Made by a program: the position numbers and the translations under genes. Under the pieces are notes generated by a model. It saw only the letters and a program-made list of their open reading frames with translations, made no database searches and was not told where the DNA came from. A stretch of DNA of 64,000 nt. Origin: Hymenobacter radiodurans. GTDB lineage: Bacteria; Bacteroidota; Bacteroidia; Cytophagales; Hymenobacteraceae. The stretch is from positions 2,383,501 to 2,447,500 of the forward strand of contig NZ_CP037922.1 of NCBI RefSeq assembly GCF_004355185.1, written 5' to 3'. Below, in pieces: positions 19,489 through 28,211 of this stretch (position 1 is its first letter; each line of letters starts with the position of its first letter).

Positions 19489-19517
19489 GGCCACCTTGGA
19501 TGGGTGACCGGGTGGCC
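19489..19517 (-). promoter_or_regulatory. Possible attenuator hairpin in the his leader
   Basis: On the transcribed strand GGCCACC and GGTGGCC form a 7-bp stem about 45 bases after the leader peptide stop. It is followed by a weak T-rich stretch (GTTTTGGCCTTTT). An upstream CCCCACGG inside the leader ORF (19638-19645) is complementary to CCGTGGGG at 19530-19537, which would allow alternative folding. Confidence 0.35.
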
Positions 19518-19561
19518 AACTGCGGCACACCCCACGGGGACGATATGCTTGTATAATTCCT

Positions 19562-19681
19562 CTAGAAAGAGGAATGATGCCCGTGATGCAGATGGTGCGG
19601 CGCGCCTACGCCAGCAACGGCCCCTGATTGCAGGGCTGCCGTGGGGCTTAGGGAGGAAAACTGGCGCGAGGCGAAGGGCAT
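19562..19681 (-). CDS. Putative His-rich leader peptide of the his operon
   Basis: A 39-codon ORF begins ATG CCC TTC at 19681 and ends with His-His-Leu-His-His-Gly-His-His-Ser-Ser-Phe then TAG at 19564-19562. Six of its final eleven residues are His. It lies 211 bases upstream of hisG on the same strand, right after a TACTTTTG promoter-like element. Clustered His codons before a histidine operon are the hallmark of translation-coupled attenuation, with ribosome stalling on His codons deciding leader folding. The ORF is too short and oddly composed to be a normal protein, and I have not seen it described for this group. Confidence 0.6.
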   Translation of the reverse strand: MPFASRQFSSLSPTAALQSGAVAGVGAPHHLHHGHHSSF

Positions 19682-19698
19682 AAAGGCAGATTGCGGAG

Positions 19699-19706
19699 CA
19701 AAAGTA
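19699..19706 (-). promoter_or_regulatory. Candidate -7 promoter element of the his operon
   Basis: The complement of CAAAAGTA reads TACTTTTG, matching the Bacteroidota TAnnTTTG -7 element. It lies about 18 bases before the leader peptide ATG. I do not see a clear TTG -33 element. Confidence 0.4.
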
Positions 19707-19866
19707 CACGCAGATACGAGGTTTGAAAACTTTTAGCCTAAAAACTTTCTGTCGAGCTGCTATTGCGTATATGGTAGGTGTGGCGAGTACTTTGGCACTA
19801 TTGTTACGGAAAGAACAATAGATTCCTGCTTCTGCCCTATTCTTCCACCCTGTTGCCTTGCTTGTT

Positions 19867-20780
19867 ATGTTGTCTTTGCTTCCTCGCTCGTTCTCCCGGC
19901 TGCTGGCCAGTGGTGCCTGCTGCCTATTGCTGGGGCTAGCCAGTGTGCCAGCCATGGCACAGCAGCCAGCAGCTGACACCCCGCAACTGCCTTTGCCCCA
20001 GGCCAGTCCGCACGCATACGTATTGCAAACCATTGGCCTGACCGACGTATCGGTTGACTACCACGCGCCCGGCGTTCGGGGTCGGCAGATCTGGGGGCAA
20101 CTGGTGCCGTGGGGGCAGGTGTGGCGGGCGGGCGCCAATGAAAACACCATCATCACGTTCTCGGCGCCGGTAAAGGTAAATGGTGAGCCCGTGCCAGCTG
20201 GCAAGTACTCCTTCTATATAATACCCAGGATAACCAAGACTGGCAATTGATTCTGAACCGCGTAACCACTCACTGGGGCAGCGAAAAATACGATGCCAAG
20301 GACGATTTGCTGCGGGTGCCGGCTTCCGCCGAAACTTCCCCCGCCTACGAGACGCTGGTGTACTGGTTTTCGGAAGTGAAGCCGACCACGGCCCGCCTCA
20401 ACTTATCTTGGGAAAAGCGCACCGTGAGTATGACTATCGAAACGGACGTGCACGAGCAGGTTGTCAAGGGCATACAGCAAACGCTGGCTAGCGCGCCCAG
20501 CAACTGGCAACTTTTGGCGCAAGCCGCCGACTATTTGGTGCAGAATAATCTGCAGGGGGAGTTGGCCCTGCGCTACATCAATGAGTCGATCCGGCTCAAG
20601 GATGTGTACACCAATAACTGGATAAAAGCCCGTTTGCTGGCTTCCAAGCAAGACTACACCACAGCCATTGTATACGCCCGTAAGGCCATCAAACTCGGCG
20701 ACAAGAGCGACGATACATTCAAATCACAGCTACCCAGTATGCGCGTGGCCCTCACCGATTGGCAGGCGAAAGCGTACTAA
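19867..20780 (+). CDS. DUF2911 family exported protein (frameshifted)
   Basis: A signal peptide ending SVPAMAQQ is followed by the DUF2911 core: SVDYHAPGVRGRQIWGQLV, WRAGANENTIITFS and VPAGKYSFYIIP. The second frame continues with WQLILNRVTTHWG, VYWFSEVKPTTARL and a C-terminal helical part resembling TPR-type helices. The frames join near 20225-20230; one added C gives Pro-Gln-Asp-Asn-Gln-Asp-Trp-Gln. The corrected length is about 304 residues. The start is ATG at 19867; an in-frame TTG precedes it. Function of the family is unknown. A 5' hairpin lies at 19798-19821. Confidence 0.8.
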
Positions 20781-20792
20781 ATAGCTCAGATC

Positions 20793-20844
20793 AAACGGGC
20801 GCTGGGGGGCAAAATCGCGCGATTTTGCCCCCCAGCGCCCGTTT
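20793..20844. repeat. Perfect 52-bp palindrome made of two head-to-head iterated motifs
   Basis: The left arm reads AAACGGGCGCTGGGGGGC, then AAAATCGC. The right arm is its exact reverse complement with no spacer (centre between 20818 and 20819). It begins 12 bases after the DUF2911 stop codon and precedes the Crp-family gene. It may act as a terminator through hairpin formation, although there is no T-run directly after the stem. Confidence 0.92.
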
Positions 20845-20913
20845 CGTACCTAGCCAGTTGTTTGGCTTAAACCCTTTTTCAACTCTATTAACGTTGCCAC
20901 TCCTCAGCTTCCC

Positions 20914-21492
20914 ATGCCCGATTTGCCGACCTCGCCCCTTTTAGCTTTACTTGAAATCATGCAGCCTCTATCGACGGAGCTGCGGGAGGAACTAGAGCAA
21001 CTGATGCGACAAGAGCACCTGGCGCGTGGCACGCAGCTGCTGCAACCGGGACAGGTGGCACATCGCCTGTACTTTGTGGAGCGCGGCGTAGTGCGCGGGT
21101 TCTATCTGAAAGATGGCCGCGATGTATCGTCTTGGTTTATGAAAGAGAACGACTTTATTATCTCCATCGTCAGTTTCTTCACCCAAACGCCTTCGCTGGA
21201 ATATGTGGAATTGCTGGAAGATGCCACGCTGTGGTCGTTGAGCTATGCCCAGCTGCAACACTTGTATCAGCGATTTCCGGAGTTCAATGCTATTGGGCGC
21301 CGCCTCACCGAGAGTTACTACGTGCTTAGCGAGCGACGCACCCTCAACTTGCGCCTGCAATCGGCCCCGGCCCGCTACGAGCAGCTACTAACTGACTTTC
21401 CGGCTATTTTCCAGCGCGTGCCGCTCAAGCATATTGCCTCCCACCTCGGCCTGACGCCCGAGACCCTGAGTCGTCTGCGCGCCCGGCGCTAA
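20914..21492 (+). CDS. Crp/Fnr family transcriptional regulator
   Basis: This 192-residue protein has an N-terminal cyclic nucleotide-binding-type beta barrel (GTQLLQPGQVAHRLYFVERG, VRGFYLKDGRDVSSWF) and a C-terminal helix-turn-helix ending KHIASHLGLTPETLSRLRARR. The effector pocket differs from classical Crp, as usual for this Bacteroidota subgroup, so cAMP binding should not be assumed. It starts with ATG at 20914. The iterated motif begins directly after the TAA at 21490-21503. Confidence 0.88.
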   Translation: MPDLPTSPLLALLEIMQPLSTELREELEQLMRQEHLARGTQLLQPGQVAHRLYFVERGVVRGFYLKDGRDVSSWFMKENDFIISIVSFFTQTPSLEYVELLEDATLWSLSYAQLQHLYQRFPEFNAIGRRLTESYYVLSERRTLNLRLQSAPARYEQLLTDFPAIFQRVPLKHIASHLGLTPETLSRLRARR

Positions 21493-21503
21493 ATTTGCCC
21501 CCC

Positions 21504-21543
21504 ACACGGTGTAGAGCCGCTTAGTCTCAGTTCTACACCGTGT
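21504..21543 (+). terminator. Hairpin after the Crp-family gene
   Basis: ACACGGTGTAGA and TCTACACCGTGT form a perfect 12-bp stem with a 16-base loop, followed by AAAAAGCC. It begins about 11 bases after the stop codon. There is no T-run on the plus strand, so it may be a stability structure rather than an intrinsic terminator. Confidence 0.55.
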
Positions 21544-21635
21544 AAAAAGCCAGGTGCCGAACTTGATCTATATCAATTTTAGTGTGGTGCCAGGCGGCCA
21601 CCTTTGGGTTAATTATTCACTTAACCCCAAAGATC

Positions 21636-22426
21636 ATGCAACTGCCCCTTTTCCTGTGCGGCATCACGTTTCCCAGCTTCAGCTGGAGCAACCCACCGAT
21701 CCTAATAATTATCCTGCTCGTGTTTGCTGGCTGCTTCTTGCTGGAGCGGCTAGTGCCAGGCTGGAAATTACCCTCCGTTCCCACCTGGACGCGGCGGGTG
21801 TTGGCCCTGAACTTTCTACAGCTGCTGGTGGTGTTGCTGGCGGGCGTAAGTTGGGAAAAATGGTTTTCGGCTTATTCCGTTTTTCACTTGTCGGAGCACG
21901 TGAGCCCCGTGGTGGGCGGAATGGTGGCTTACTTCGTGGCCACGTTTATCTTTTATTGGTGGCACCGCTGGCGCCACACCGTCGATTTCTTGTGGCAGCA
22001 TTTTCATCAGATTCACCACAGTCCGCAGCGCCTAGAAGTCATTACCTCCTTTTATAAGCACCCGCTGGAAATGACGGCCAACTCTCTGCTCGGCGGCCTC
22101 CTGATTTATACCCTGCTGGGCTTATCGCCGGCGGCGGGGGCATTTATACGCTGTGCACGGCGCTAGGCGAATTTTTCTACCATACCAACGTGCGCACTCC
22201 GCAGTGGATCGGCTACATTTTTCAGCGTCCCGAAATGCACCGCATTCACCATGAGTACCAAAAACACGCCCACAATTACGGCGACATCGTGTGGTGGGAC
22301 ATGCTCTTCGGTACTTACCGCAACCCTCGCGAGTTCCGCGCCACCTGCGGCTTCGACGCTGAGAAAGAAGAGCAACTCCTGCCCATGCTCGGGTTTCGGG
22401 ATGTGCATAAGAAAGAAAATAAGTAG
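21636..22426 (+). CDS. Sterol desaturase / fatty acid hydroxylase family membrane protein (frameshifted)
   Basis: The protein shows the family His clusters in order: HRWRH, HQIHHS, the HRIHHEY box and HAHNYGD, which bind a di-iron centre, between several membrane helices. The frames join at 22136-22140, a five-G version of the iterated motif. A sixth G restores Ala-Ala-Gly-Gly-Ile-Tyr-Thr-Leu-Cys-Thr-Ala-Leu-Gly-Glu-Phe-Phe-Tyr-His. The corrected length is about 263 residues. The start is ATG at 21636. Lipid hydroxylation or desaturation is likely; the substrate is unknown. Confidence 0.85.
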
Positions 22427-22559
22427 AGCGAACTCAGCTACTGGGGCAATCCGCTTCAACCAACCTTTCGCGTAGAATCGCTGCCGCATTAGCTCTCAGA
22501 GTTGACTCAACCGAATCGTGTATACTTGCGCACTCTTCGGTTTCACGTCTCTACGCTTC

Positions 22560-23161
22560 ATGTTTTCCTCTAGTCATATTGTAGCCATTCGCAAAGAGAA
22601 AGGCTTTTCCCAGGAGGTGTTAGCAGAGCGTTCGGGTATAAGTCTACGTACGATACAACGGGTGGAGCGGGGCGAAACTATTCCCCGCGGTCATACCCTG
22701 CTGGCCCTGGCCTCGGCCCTGGAAGTAGCAATTGAGGATTTTCAACCGGCACCTGACCCTAAGTCGGTGCAGGCGCCGGTTTCCTCGCCGCCCGAGCTGC
22801 GCTCCGATCCTCAGTTTTTGCAGCTACTCAACCTGAGCGCTTTAAGCTTTCTGCTGTTTCCGCTCCTTAATATCCTATTCCCGGTGGTGCTGTGGCGGGC
22901 CCGCAAACGCACCGTGCAAGACGTCGGAGAGGTCGGGCGCCGCGTTGTGGGCTTTCAGATTCTCTGGCAAGTGGGCAGCGTCTGCCTCTATCTTCTAGCA
23001 ATGGCCGTGCACTTGGTGGGGGCATTTCTGCTAAATCAACGTTACCTGTTAGTTTACTCAGCATCCTGTTTACCACCTACGCGGTGAACGTCGGGGCTAT
23101 TTGCTACTATGCTTTTCGGCTCCGTCAAGGGCATCTCGATATCTACCCAGTTCGGCTGTGA
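22560..23161 (+). CDS. Xre-type regulator with C-terminal membrane domain (frameshifted)
   Basis: Residues about 5-65 form an Xre helix-turn-helix (IVAIRKEKGFSQEVLAERSG, RTIQRVERGE). After a Pro-rich linker there are three or four hydrophobic helices. The frame breaks at 23018-23022 (five G in the iterated motif); one more G continues the protein through SLLSILFTTYAVNVGAICYY to a TGA at 23161, about 200 residues. HTH-membrane fusions of this type suggest DNA binding tethered at the membrane. The start is ATG at 22560. The signal it senses is unknown. Confidence 0.75.
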
Positions 23162-23294
23162 ACCAGTCTATTACAATGTATTGACCTTAAATGCTTTACG
23201 ATTAATGGCGGGGAAATGGCGCAGAAATGACGCACGCTTCAAGGCAGCAGTGGAAGTACTTTCGACTCAGTCAATCACCCTTGTCTAGTGTCTC

Positions 23295-24275
23295 ATGAAG
23301 ACCTCCCACAAAATTGTACTTAGGATTGCAGTCCTGCTTATCGTAAGCGGAATAGGCGGGTATTTCTATGCTCGTCAGCTGTTTCGGGCACCCCAGAATC
23401 AGTTGCTGATCACGGGCCTGCCCGCTACACTCCCCTTCGTCTGGCACGCGGAAGATACGGGCAGCGGCCCCGTGGCCCATGCCGGGCTTCTGGTACCGGT
23501 GCAGGTGCCAGGCTGCTCCCGCCCCTGCTATTTGCAGTTTGATACGGGTGCCCCTTATTCCGTGCTGTATGCCAATCCGCTGGCGGCGCTGCAGCAACAA
23601 TACCCCACTATGCGCCTAGCTTTTTCAGCCGGGGGCGATACGCTGAAAAACTTCCGGTGCAGCCTGGGCAACGGGCAAGTGCTGGCCCGCACGGTGAAGG
23701 TGCTTCCCCTTGGCGCGAAGCAGCTACCGGAGGCGGGCAGCAACGAGCATTTGATTATTGGTACCCTGGGCACCGATTTTATGGACGGCCGGGTACTTAT
23801 CATTAACTATCCACAGCAGCAAATTACCCTCGCAACCGCCGTGCCCGACAGCCTGAAACAGCGCATGGTAGCGGTACCACTCACCTTCGAGAGTCGCCGG
23901 GTGTTGCTGACGCCGCAGGTAGAGGGTAAGGCGCAGCAGCTGCTTTTCGACTCTGGCAGCAGCGCCTTCGCCCTGCTAACCAGCCGGATTATATGGGATA
24001 AGTTAGTCCAGCCGAAAGCTCCCGTTCAAACGACGACGGTTAACTCCTGGGGCAAGTCCCTCACCGCGCATACTGCCCCTACGGCTGCCCAGCTCGGCTT
24101 TGGTGATCAACAGGTAGCCCTCGGAACGGTCACTAATATAGAGGGCACCAGCTTTGTGCAGAACCTGATGATGCGGGTGAGCGGGATGGGCGGCATGCTA
24201 GGCAATGCTCCGTTTGAGCATCATACTGTCGTCATGGACGTGAAAGGTGGCCGTTTTGGGCTGGTTTCCCCTTAA
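23295..24275 (+). CDS. Membrane-anchored aspartyl protease-like protein
   Basis: The 326-residue product has an N-terminal membrane anchor (about residues 8-25) and two aspartyl protease-like active-site motifs, LQFDTGAPYSVLY and LLFDSGSSAFALL, about 140 residues apart. This matches a two-lobed pepsin/retropepsin-like arrangement, with catalytic Asp-Thr/Ser-Gly in each lobe. Its stop codon overlaps the convergent TonB-dependent receptor gene by a few bases. Substrate is unknown. Confidence 0.78.
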   Translation: MKTSHKIVLRIAVLLIVSGIGGYFYARQLFRAPQNQLLITGLPATLPFVWHAEDTGSGPVAHAGLLVPVQVPGCSRPCYLQFDTGAPYSVLYANPLAALQQQYPTMRLAFSAGGDTLKNFRCSLGNGQVLARTVKVLPLGAKQLPEAGSNEHLIIGTLGTDFMDGRVLIINYPQQQITLATAVPDSLKQRMVAVPLTFESRRVLLTPQVEGKAQQLLFDSGSSAFALLTSRIIWDKLVQPKAPVQTTTVNSWGKSLTAHTAPTAAQLGFGDQQVALGTVTNIEGTSFVQNLMMRVSGMGGMLGNAPFEHHTVVMDVKGGRFGLVSP

Positions 24276-26779
24276 AACCGCGCTATTACCCGCAGATTCA
24301 CCAAGCGCTGGGACAGGTAATTGGGTACGGAATAAGTGTCGCCGTTCACATCCTGGAGGTAGCTGTAGCCACCCACATTGTTGGCGGCCAGCACGTTCAA
24401 AATCTCCAGGCCCAGCCACAGGCTTTCCAGCTGGCCTACACGGCGTGGTGTATTAACGTCATTGCGCAGGGTAAGTACTTTGGAAACGCCTAAATCGACG
24501 CGCTTGTAGGAGCGGCTGAGCTTGGTAGTACCGCGCTCCTCTGGGAGGTTGGGCGGACTGAAAGGCAGGCCCGAGCCAAACACAAAGTTCACGTAGCCTT
24601 TCACCGAGGGATTGTTGGGCAGATGATCCTGGAAGAAAATGCCCAGGTTGAGGCGTTGATCGGTGGGGCGGCGGATATAGCCTTTCTCTTCCCGGCCGAT
24701 CTCGGTGCCATCTTCGTCGCGCAGGGTTATGAAGTCGTCGTCGAGGTTTTCGCGGGTGGTGAGCACGCCCAGGCTAAACCACGACTCGGTGCCGGGCACG
24801 AACTCGCCAGCTACGCGGGCATCGAGGCCGGCGGCGTAGGCAGTGGCATTGTTGCGGGCAAAGTAGCGCAGACGCACATTGTCGAGGTCGTAGGGTACGA
24901 CGTCGGTGAGGTATTTGAAATAGACTTCGCCGGTGAAGCGGAAAGGCCGACCCCACTGCTGAAACTTCAGATCCTGCCCAGCGATGAAATGCAAGGAGCG
25001 TTGGGCCCGCAGCTCTGGGTTCAGAATGGCTTGCTGGTTGCGCAGCTCCCGATAAAACGGCGGCTGGTAATACACGCCCGCTGCCACTTTGAACGCCAGA
25101 TCTGGGTTGCGGCGGGTTACAAACGAATACTGCACCCGGGGACTAAAGACCAGTTGGCGGTTTACGCTCCAGTAGTGCGCGCGCACTCCGTAAGTAAGTG
25201 TGCGCAACGAGTCGAAGGTGATTGTATGTTGAGCGTAGCCTTGGTACCGCTCACTATCAAGCGTCAGATCGGTGCGCAGGCGAGTGAAGCGGGCCTCGGG
25301 CACAAAGCCCGCCGAATCGACAAACCCGTACTCATTCAGCATATCCTCAATGTGCTCGCGGCCAGCTTTTGCCCCCCAACGCACCGTGTGGCGACTAGTC
25401 GGTGACCATGTGCCGCGGGCTTCGAGCGTAGCGAGGCGGGCGCTCAGGGTATTGCGCGAATGGTCGTAGCGCGAGCCTAGGTCGCGGATGCGGACGGGAC
25501 GATTAAAATCGGGCGAGTTTGGGTCAACGTTGATATCGGCGAAACGGTAGCTAGCTTCCACGTCCCGAAACTCCAGCTCCCGCGAAATTAGCCCCCCAGC
25601 CAGCAGCTCCCCCGTAAACTTAGGGCTAAACTCGTGGCGCAGATTTAGGCCACCTTGATAGGTGTCGTACTGCATCCGCTCGCGGCCATCGTAGGCAATA
25701 AAAAGCCGTGTAAACTGGTTGGTGGCGGTGCTGAAGGTACTCTGGCCGGTTTCGGGCGTGAAGCGATAATCGTTGTGGGCAAAGGAAGTCAGCAAGCCTA
25801 AAGTCGTTCGGTTTGGCTCCGATTTGCCCCCCAGTGCCGCGTTGATATAGAGCTGACCGTCGTAAAAAGTAGGGTTGTAGCCACCTTGCGCCTGCCGCAG
25901 CGAACGGAGCACGTACTGAGCATTTTTGTAGCGAATGCCGGCCAGGTAGCTCACGCGCTTATTAGGCGACGTGGCCTCCACGTGGGCCGTGCCGCCCACC
26001 AAACTAGCCGTGGCCGAGGCTCCAAAGCGAGCGGGCGTTTTGTACTCCACATCCAGCACCGACGAGAGCTTATCGCCAAACTTTGGCTGCCAACCGCCCG
26101 TCGAAAACGCTACCTGGCTTACCAAATCAGGGTTGATAAAGCTCAAGCCTTCCTGCTGCGCGGCAGTCACCAGAAACGGTCGGTACACCTCAATGCCGTT
26201 TACGTACACGAGGTTTTCCTCGTAGTTGCCGCCCCGAACCGAATAGGTGCTAGTCAGCTCATTATTGGCTACCACACCGGGCAGCGTGGTGAGTATCTTA
26301 TTGAAATCACCGAAGGCCGAAGGCAATTCCTTCGCCGCCCGCGGGTTAATGCGCGTCAGGCTCACTTGCTCACGCGTATCCGCGCTTTCGCCGCGGCCGC
26401 GCACCGTTACGTTGCCCAGAGCGCGGGCATCGGTAGTGAGCGTGAGCCGCTGGGGGGCATTTTTGGTTAAATCGAGGGGCGTGCGCAACACCTTGTAGCC
26501 CAGACGACGCGCCACGAGCACAAGAGCTGGTGCGCCGGGCGCGGGCGGCGTTACGCGCAGCGAAAATTGCCCCCCAGTATCGGTAGTAGTGCCGCCGGGT
26601 TGCCCTTCAACGCCTATATCCACAAGCTCCAGGGGTTGCCCATCCGCGTTGCGGACGGTACCGCTGACTAAGATGCGGTTGGCGGTTTGTTGGGCCATCA
26701 CCCCCGTCCCGACCAGAACTAGCAGTAAGGTCAGTAGTAGGCGAAGGGGCTTGTTTCGCAGGCGAGTAAGCAAATGCAT
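24272..26779 (-). CDS. TonB-dependent outer membrane receptor with carboxypeptidase-regulatory-like domain
   Basis: The 835-residue protein has a signal peptide ending VMAQQ, a CarboxypepD_reg-like beta sandwich (about residues 35-115, SGTVRNADGQPLELVDIGV), a plug domain (AFGDFNKILTTLPGVVANNE, STYSVRGGNYEENLVYVNG) and a long beta barrel ending VNLRVIARF with terminal Phe. It imports an unknown ligand using the TonB system (see tonB at 37269). No SusD partner is nearby. It overlaps rpe upstream by one base. The iterated G6 motif occurs inside it at least five times in different frames (25367, 25585, 25821, 26450, 26563). Confidence 0.92.
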   Translation of the reverse strand: MHLLTRLRNKPLRLLLTLLLVLVGTGVMAQQTANRILVSGTVRNADGQPLELVDIGVEGQPGGTTTDTGGQFSLRVTPPAPGAPALVLVARRLGYKVLRTPLDLTKNAPQRLTLTTDARALGNVTVRGRGESADTREQVSLTRINPRAAKELPSAFGDFNKILTTLPGVVANNELTSTYSVRGGNYEENLVYVNGIEVYRPFLVTAAQQEGLSFINPDLVSQVAFSTGGWQPKFGDKLSSVLDVEYKTPARFGASATASLVGGTAHVEATSPNKRVSYLAGIRYKNAQYVLRSLRQAQGGYNPTFYDGQLYINAALGGKSEPNRTTLGLLTSFAHNDYRFTPETGQSTFSTATNQFTRLFIAYDGRERMQYDTYQGGLNLRHEFSPKFTGELLAGGLISRELEFRDVEASYRFADINVDPNSPDFNRPVRIRDLGSRYDHSRNTLSARLATLEARGTWSPTSRHTVRWGAKAGREHIEDMLNEYGFVDSAGFVPEARFTRLRTDLTLDSERYQGYAQHTITFDSLRTLTYGVRAHYWSVNRQLVFSPRVQYSFVTRRNPDLAFKVAAGVYYQPPFYRELRNQQAILNPELRAQRSLHFIAGQDLKFQQWGRPFRFTGEVYFKYLTDVVPYDLDNVRLRYFARNNATAYAAGLDARVAGEFVPGTESWFSLGVLTTRENLDDDFITLRDEDGTEIGREEKGYIRRPTDQRLNLGIFFQDHLPNNPSVKGYVNFVFGSGLPFSPPNLPEERGTTKLSRSYKRVDLGVSKVLTLRNDVNTPRRVGQLESLWLGLEILNVLAANNVGGYSYLQDVNGDTYSVPNYLSQRLVNLRVIARF

Positions 26780-27498
26780 TAGGCGTTCAGGCTCTCCTCC
26801 GATTCATCCTCCAGCAGCTCGCTTTCGCTCAAGTGCGCACGCAGGTCAGCCAGCGTAGCTACGGGGTCGGGCGAGCCAAACACAAAGTTGCCAGCCACCA
26901 GCACATCAGCGCCGGCTTCTACCAAAGCGGCGGCGTTGTCGCGGCTCACGCCGCCATCAATCTCAATCAGAGCCGAAGAGCCGCTATCCACCAGCAACTC
27001 CTTCAGTGCGGCTACTTTACGTAGCGTATTGGGAATAAACGCCTGCCCGCCAAAACCTGGGTTTACCGACATCACGCACACTACGTCCAGATCGGCGGCA
27101 ATATCCTCAAGCAGCCACACCGGCGTATGCGGATTGAGCGCCACGCCCGCCCGGCAGCCTAATGCTTTGATTTGCTGAATCACACGGTGTAAATGTGGGC
27201 AAGCTTCATAATGCACCGTGATGTTAGTTGCACCCGCGTCGCGGACGGCGGCCAGATAATTCTGGGGATCCTCAATCATCAAGTGCACATCGAGCGGCTG
27301 CTTGGCATGACGGCCAATGGCCTGCAATACTGGTATTCCAAAAGAGATATTCGGCACAAACCGACCATCCATAATATCGCAGTGCAACCAGTCGGCGGCG
27401 CTACCAGCAAGGCGCTCGATTTCAAATTGCAGGTTGGCAAAATCGGCGGCGAGCAGCGAAGGAGCCAGTAATGGGGCTAGGCGGCGGGTAGAAGTCAT
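26779..27498 (-). CDS. rpe: Ribulose-phosphate 3-epimerase
   Basis: This is a 239-residue TIM barrel. APSLLAADFANLQFEIE, HCDIMDGRFVPNISFG, DVHLMIEDP, MSVNPGFGGQAF, EIDGGV and AGNFVFGS cover all conserved metal and phosphate-binding regions. It interconverts ribulose-5-phosphate and xylulose-5-phosphate in the pentose phosphate pathway. The C-terminus is acidic (SESELLEDESEES). The stop shares one base with the next start. Confidence 0.95.
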   Translation of the reverse strand: MTSTRRLAPLLAPSLLAADFANLQFEIERLAGSAADWLHCDIMDGRFVPNISFGIPVLQAIGRHAKQPLDVHLMIEDPQNYLAAVRDAGATNITVHYEACPHLHRVIQQIKALGCRAGVALNPHTPVWLLEDIAADLDVVCVMSVNPGFGGQAFIPNTLRKVAALKELLVDSGSSALIEIDGGVSRDNAAALVEAGADVLVAGNFVFGSPDPVATLADLRAHLSESELLEDESEESLNA

Positions 27499-27615
27499 AC
27501 CGCGAAGGTAAGCGTTTGGGCGCGAGCTTGGATGAGGTTTGCACTCAACAATTGTCTTGCTTCAACTTGCTTTCCAAAAGTGAAGATTAATAGACGTTCG
27601 CAATAAAATAAGCCC

Positions 27616-27711
27616 GTCATGCAGAGGCGAAGCCGAAGCATCTCGCGTGTTTAGCAGGATTACTAAACTCACAACAGCGAGCGAGATGCTTCGGCTCCGC
27701 CTCCGCATGAC
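27616..27711. repeat. REP-like palindromic repeat, copy 2
   Basis: The left arm is GTCATGCAGAGGCGAAGCC followed by GAAGCATCTCGC. The right arm GCGAGATGCTTCGGCTCC ends CTCCGCATGAC. It lies just beyond the stop codon of the RES toxin gene and could act as its 3' structure. Confidence 0.85.
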
Positions 27712-27737
27712 CGCCTTCGTGTTGGTAGTTGTTGGGA

Positions 27738-28199
27738 TTATTCTTGATTCTCCGCTTTGATCCGTGGGTCGAAGGCAAACTCCTCCCGACTGCTAATGCG
27801 GATCCGGGCAAAGTCGGGGTGGCGGGCGTGTAGAATGTAGTTGAACTCGCTGGCGATAATGGAAGACGGCACCCGCAGCACAGGTGCCGTTTTGCGTTCA
27901 TACCACGCGTCGCCCAAGGGCTGACAGAGGGAATAGTTGCGGGTTTTGTGCCAGTTGGGGGGCAATTGTTCCAGCGTAATAGTCTCTACAGCCAAGTCGT
28001 CCGGAATCTGCACAACGAGTACTTTGAATCGTTGATTTAGCCCCTCGCCGCCCCGGTGCACTACGTTTTCCAAGCACGCCAGCGCCCGACTGCTGGCCGT
28101 ATAAATGACGAAATGGCCCTTGGAATTCCAGCGCCCGCGGTTGCCTGAGGCGTATAAATCCTGGGCGTACTCCGCCAAGCAAATACGGTATACTTCCAC
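27738..28199 (-). CDS. RES domain toxin of an Xre-RES toxin-antitoxin module
   Basis: The 153-residue protein starts VYRICLAEYAQDL and has GRWNSKGHFVIYTASSRALACLENVVH, PSSIIASEFNYILHARHPDF and the other conserved features of RES proteins, named for their Arg, Glu and Ser residues. Characterised members deplete NAD+ by phosphorolysis or ADP-ribosylation. It begins with GTG at 28199, 12 bases after the antitoxin stop, as expected for an operon. Confidence 0.88.
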   Translation of the reverse strand: MEVYRICLAEYAQDLYASGNRGRWNSKGHFVIYTASSRALACLENVVHRGGEGLNQRFKVLVVQIPDDLAVETITLEQLPPNWHKTRNYSLCQPLGDAWYERKTAPVLRVPSSIIASEFNYILHARHPDFARIRISSREEFAFDPRIKAENQE

Positions 28200-28211
28200 C
28201 CTACTGCTCGT

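Noticed and set aside
19386..20033. A 215-codon minus-strand ORF opposite the DUF2911 gene start
   Set aside because: Its translation is Cys/Arg-rich and low in typical protein features, it covers the his leader region in another frame, and it is shadowed by better-supported elements.
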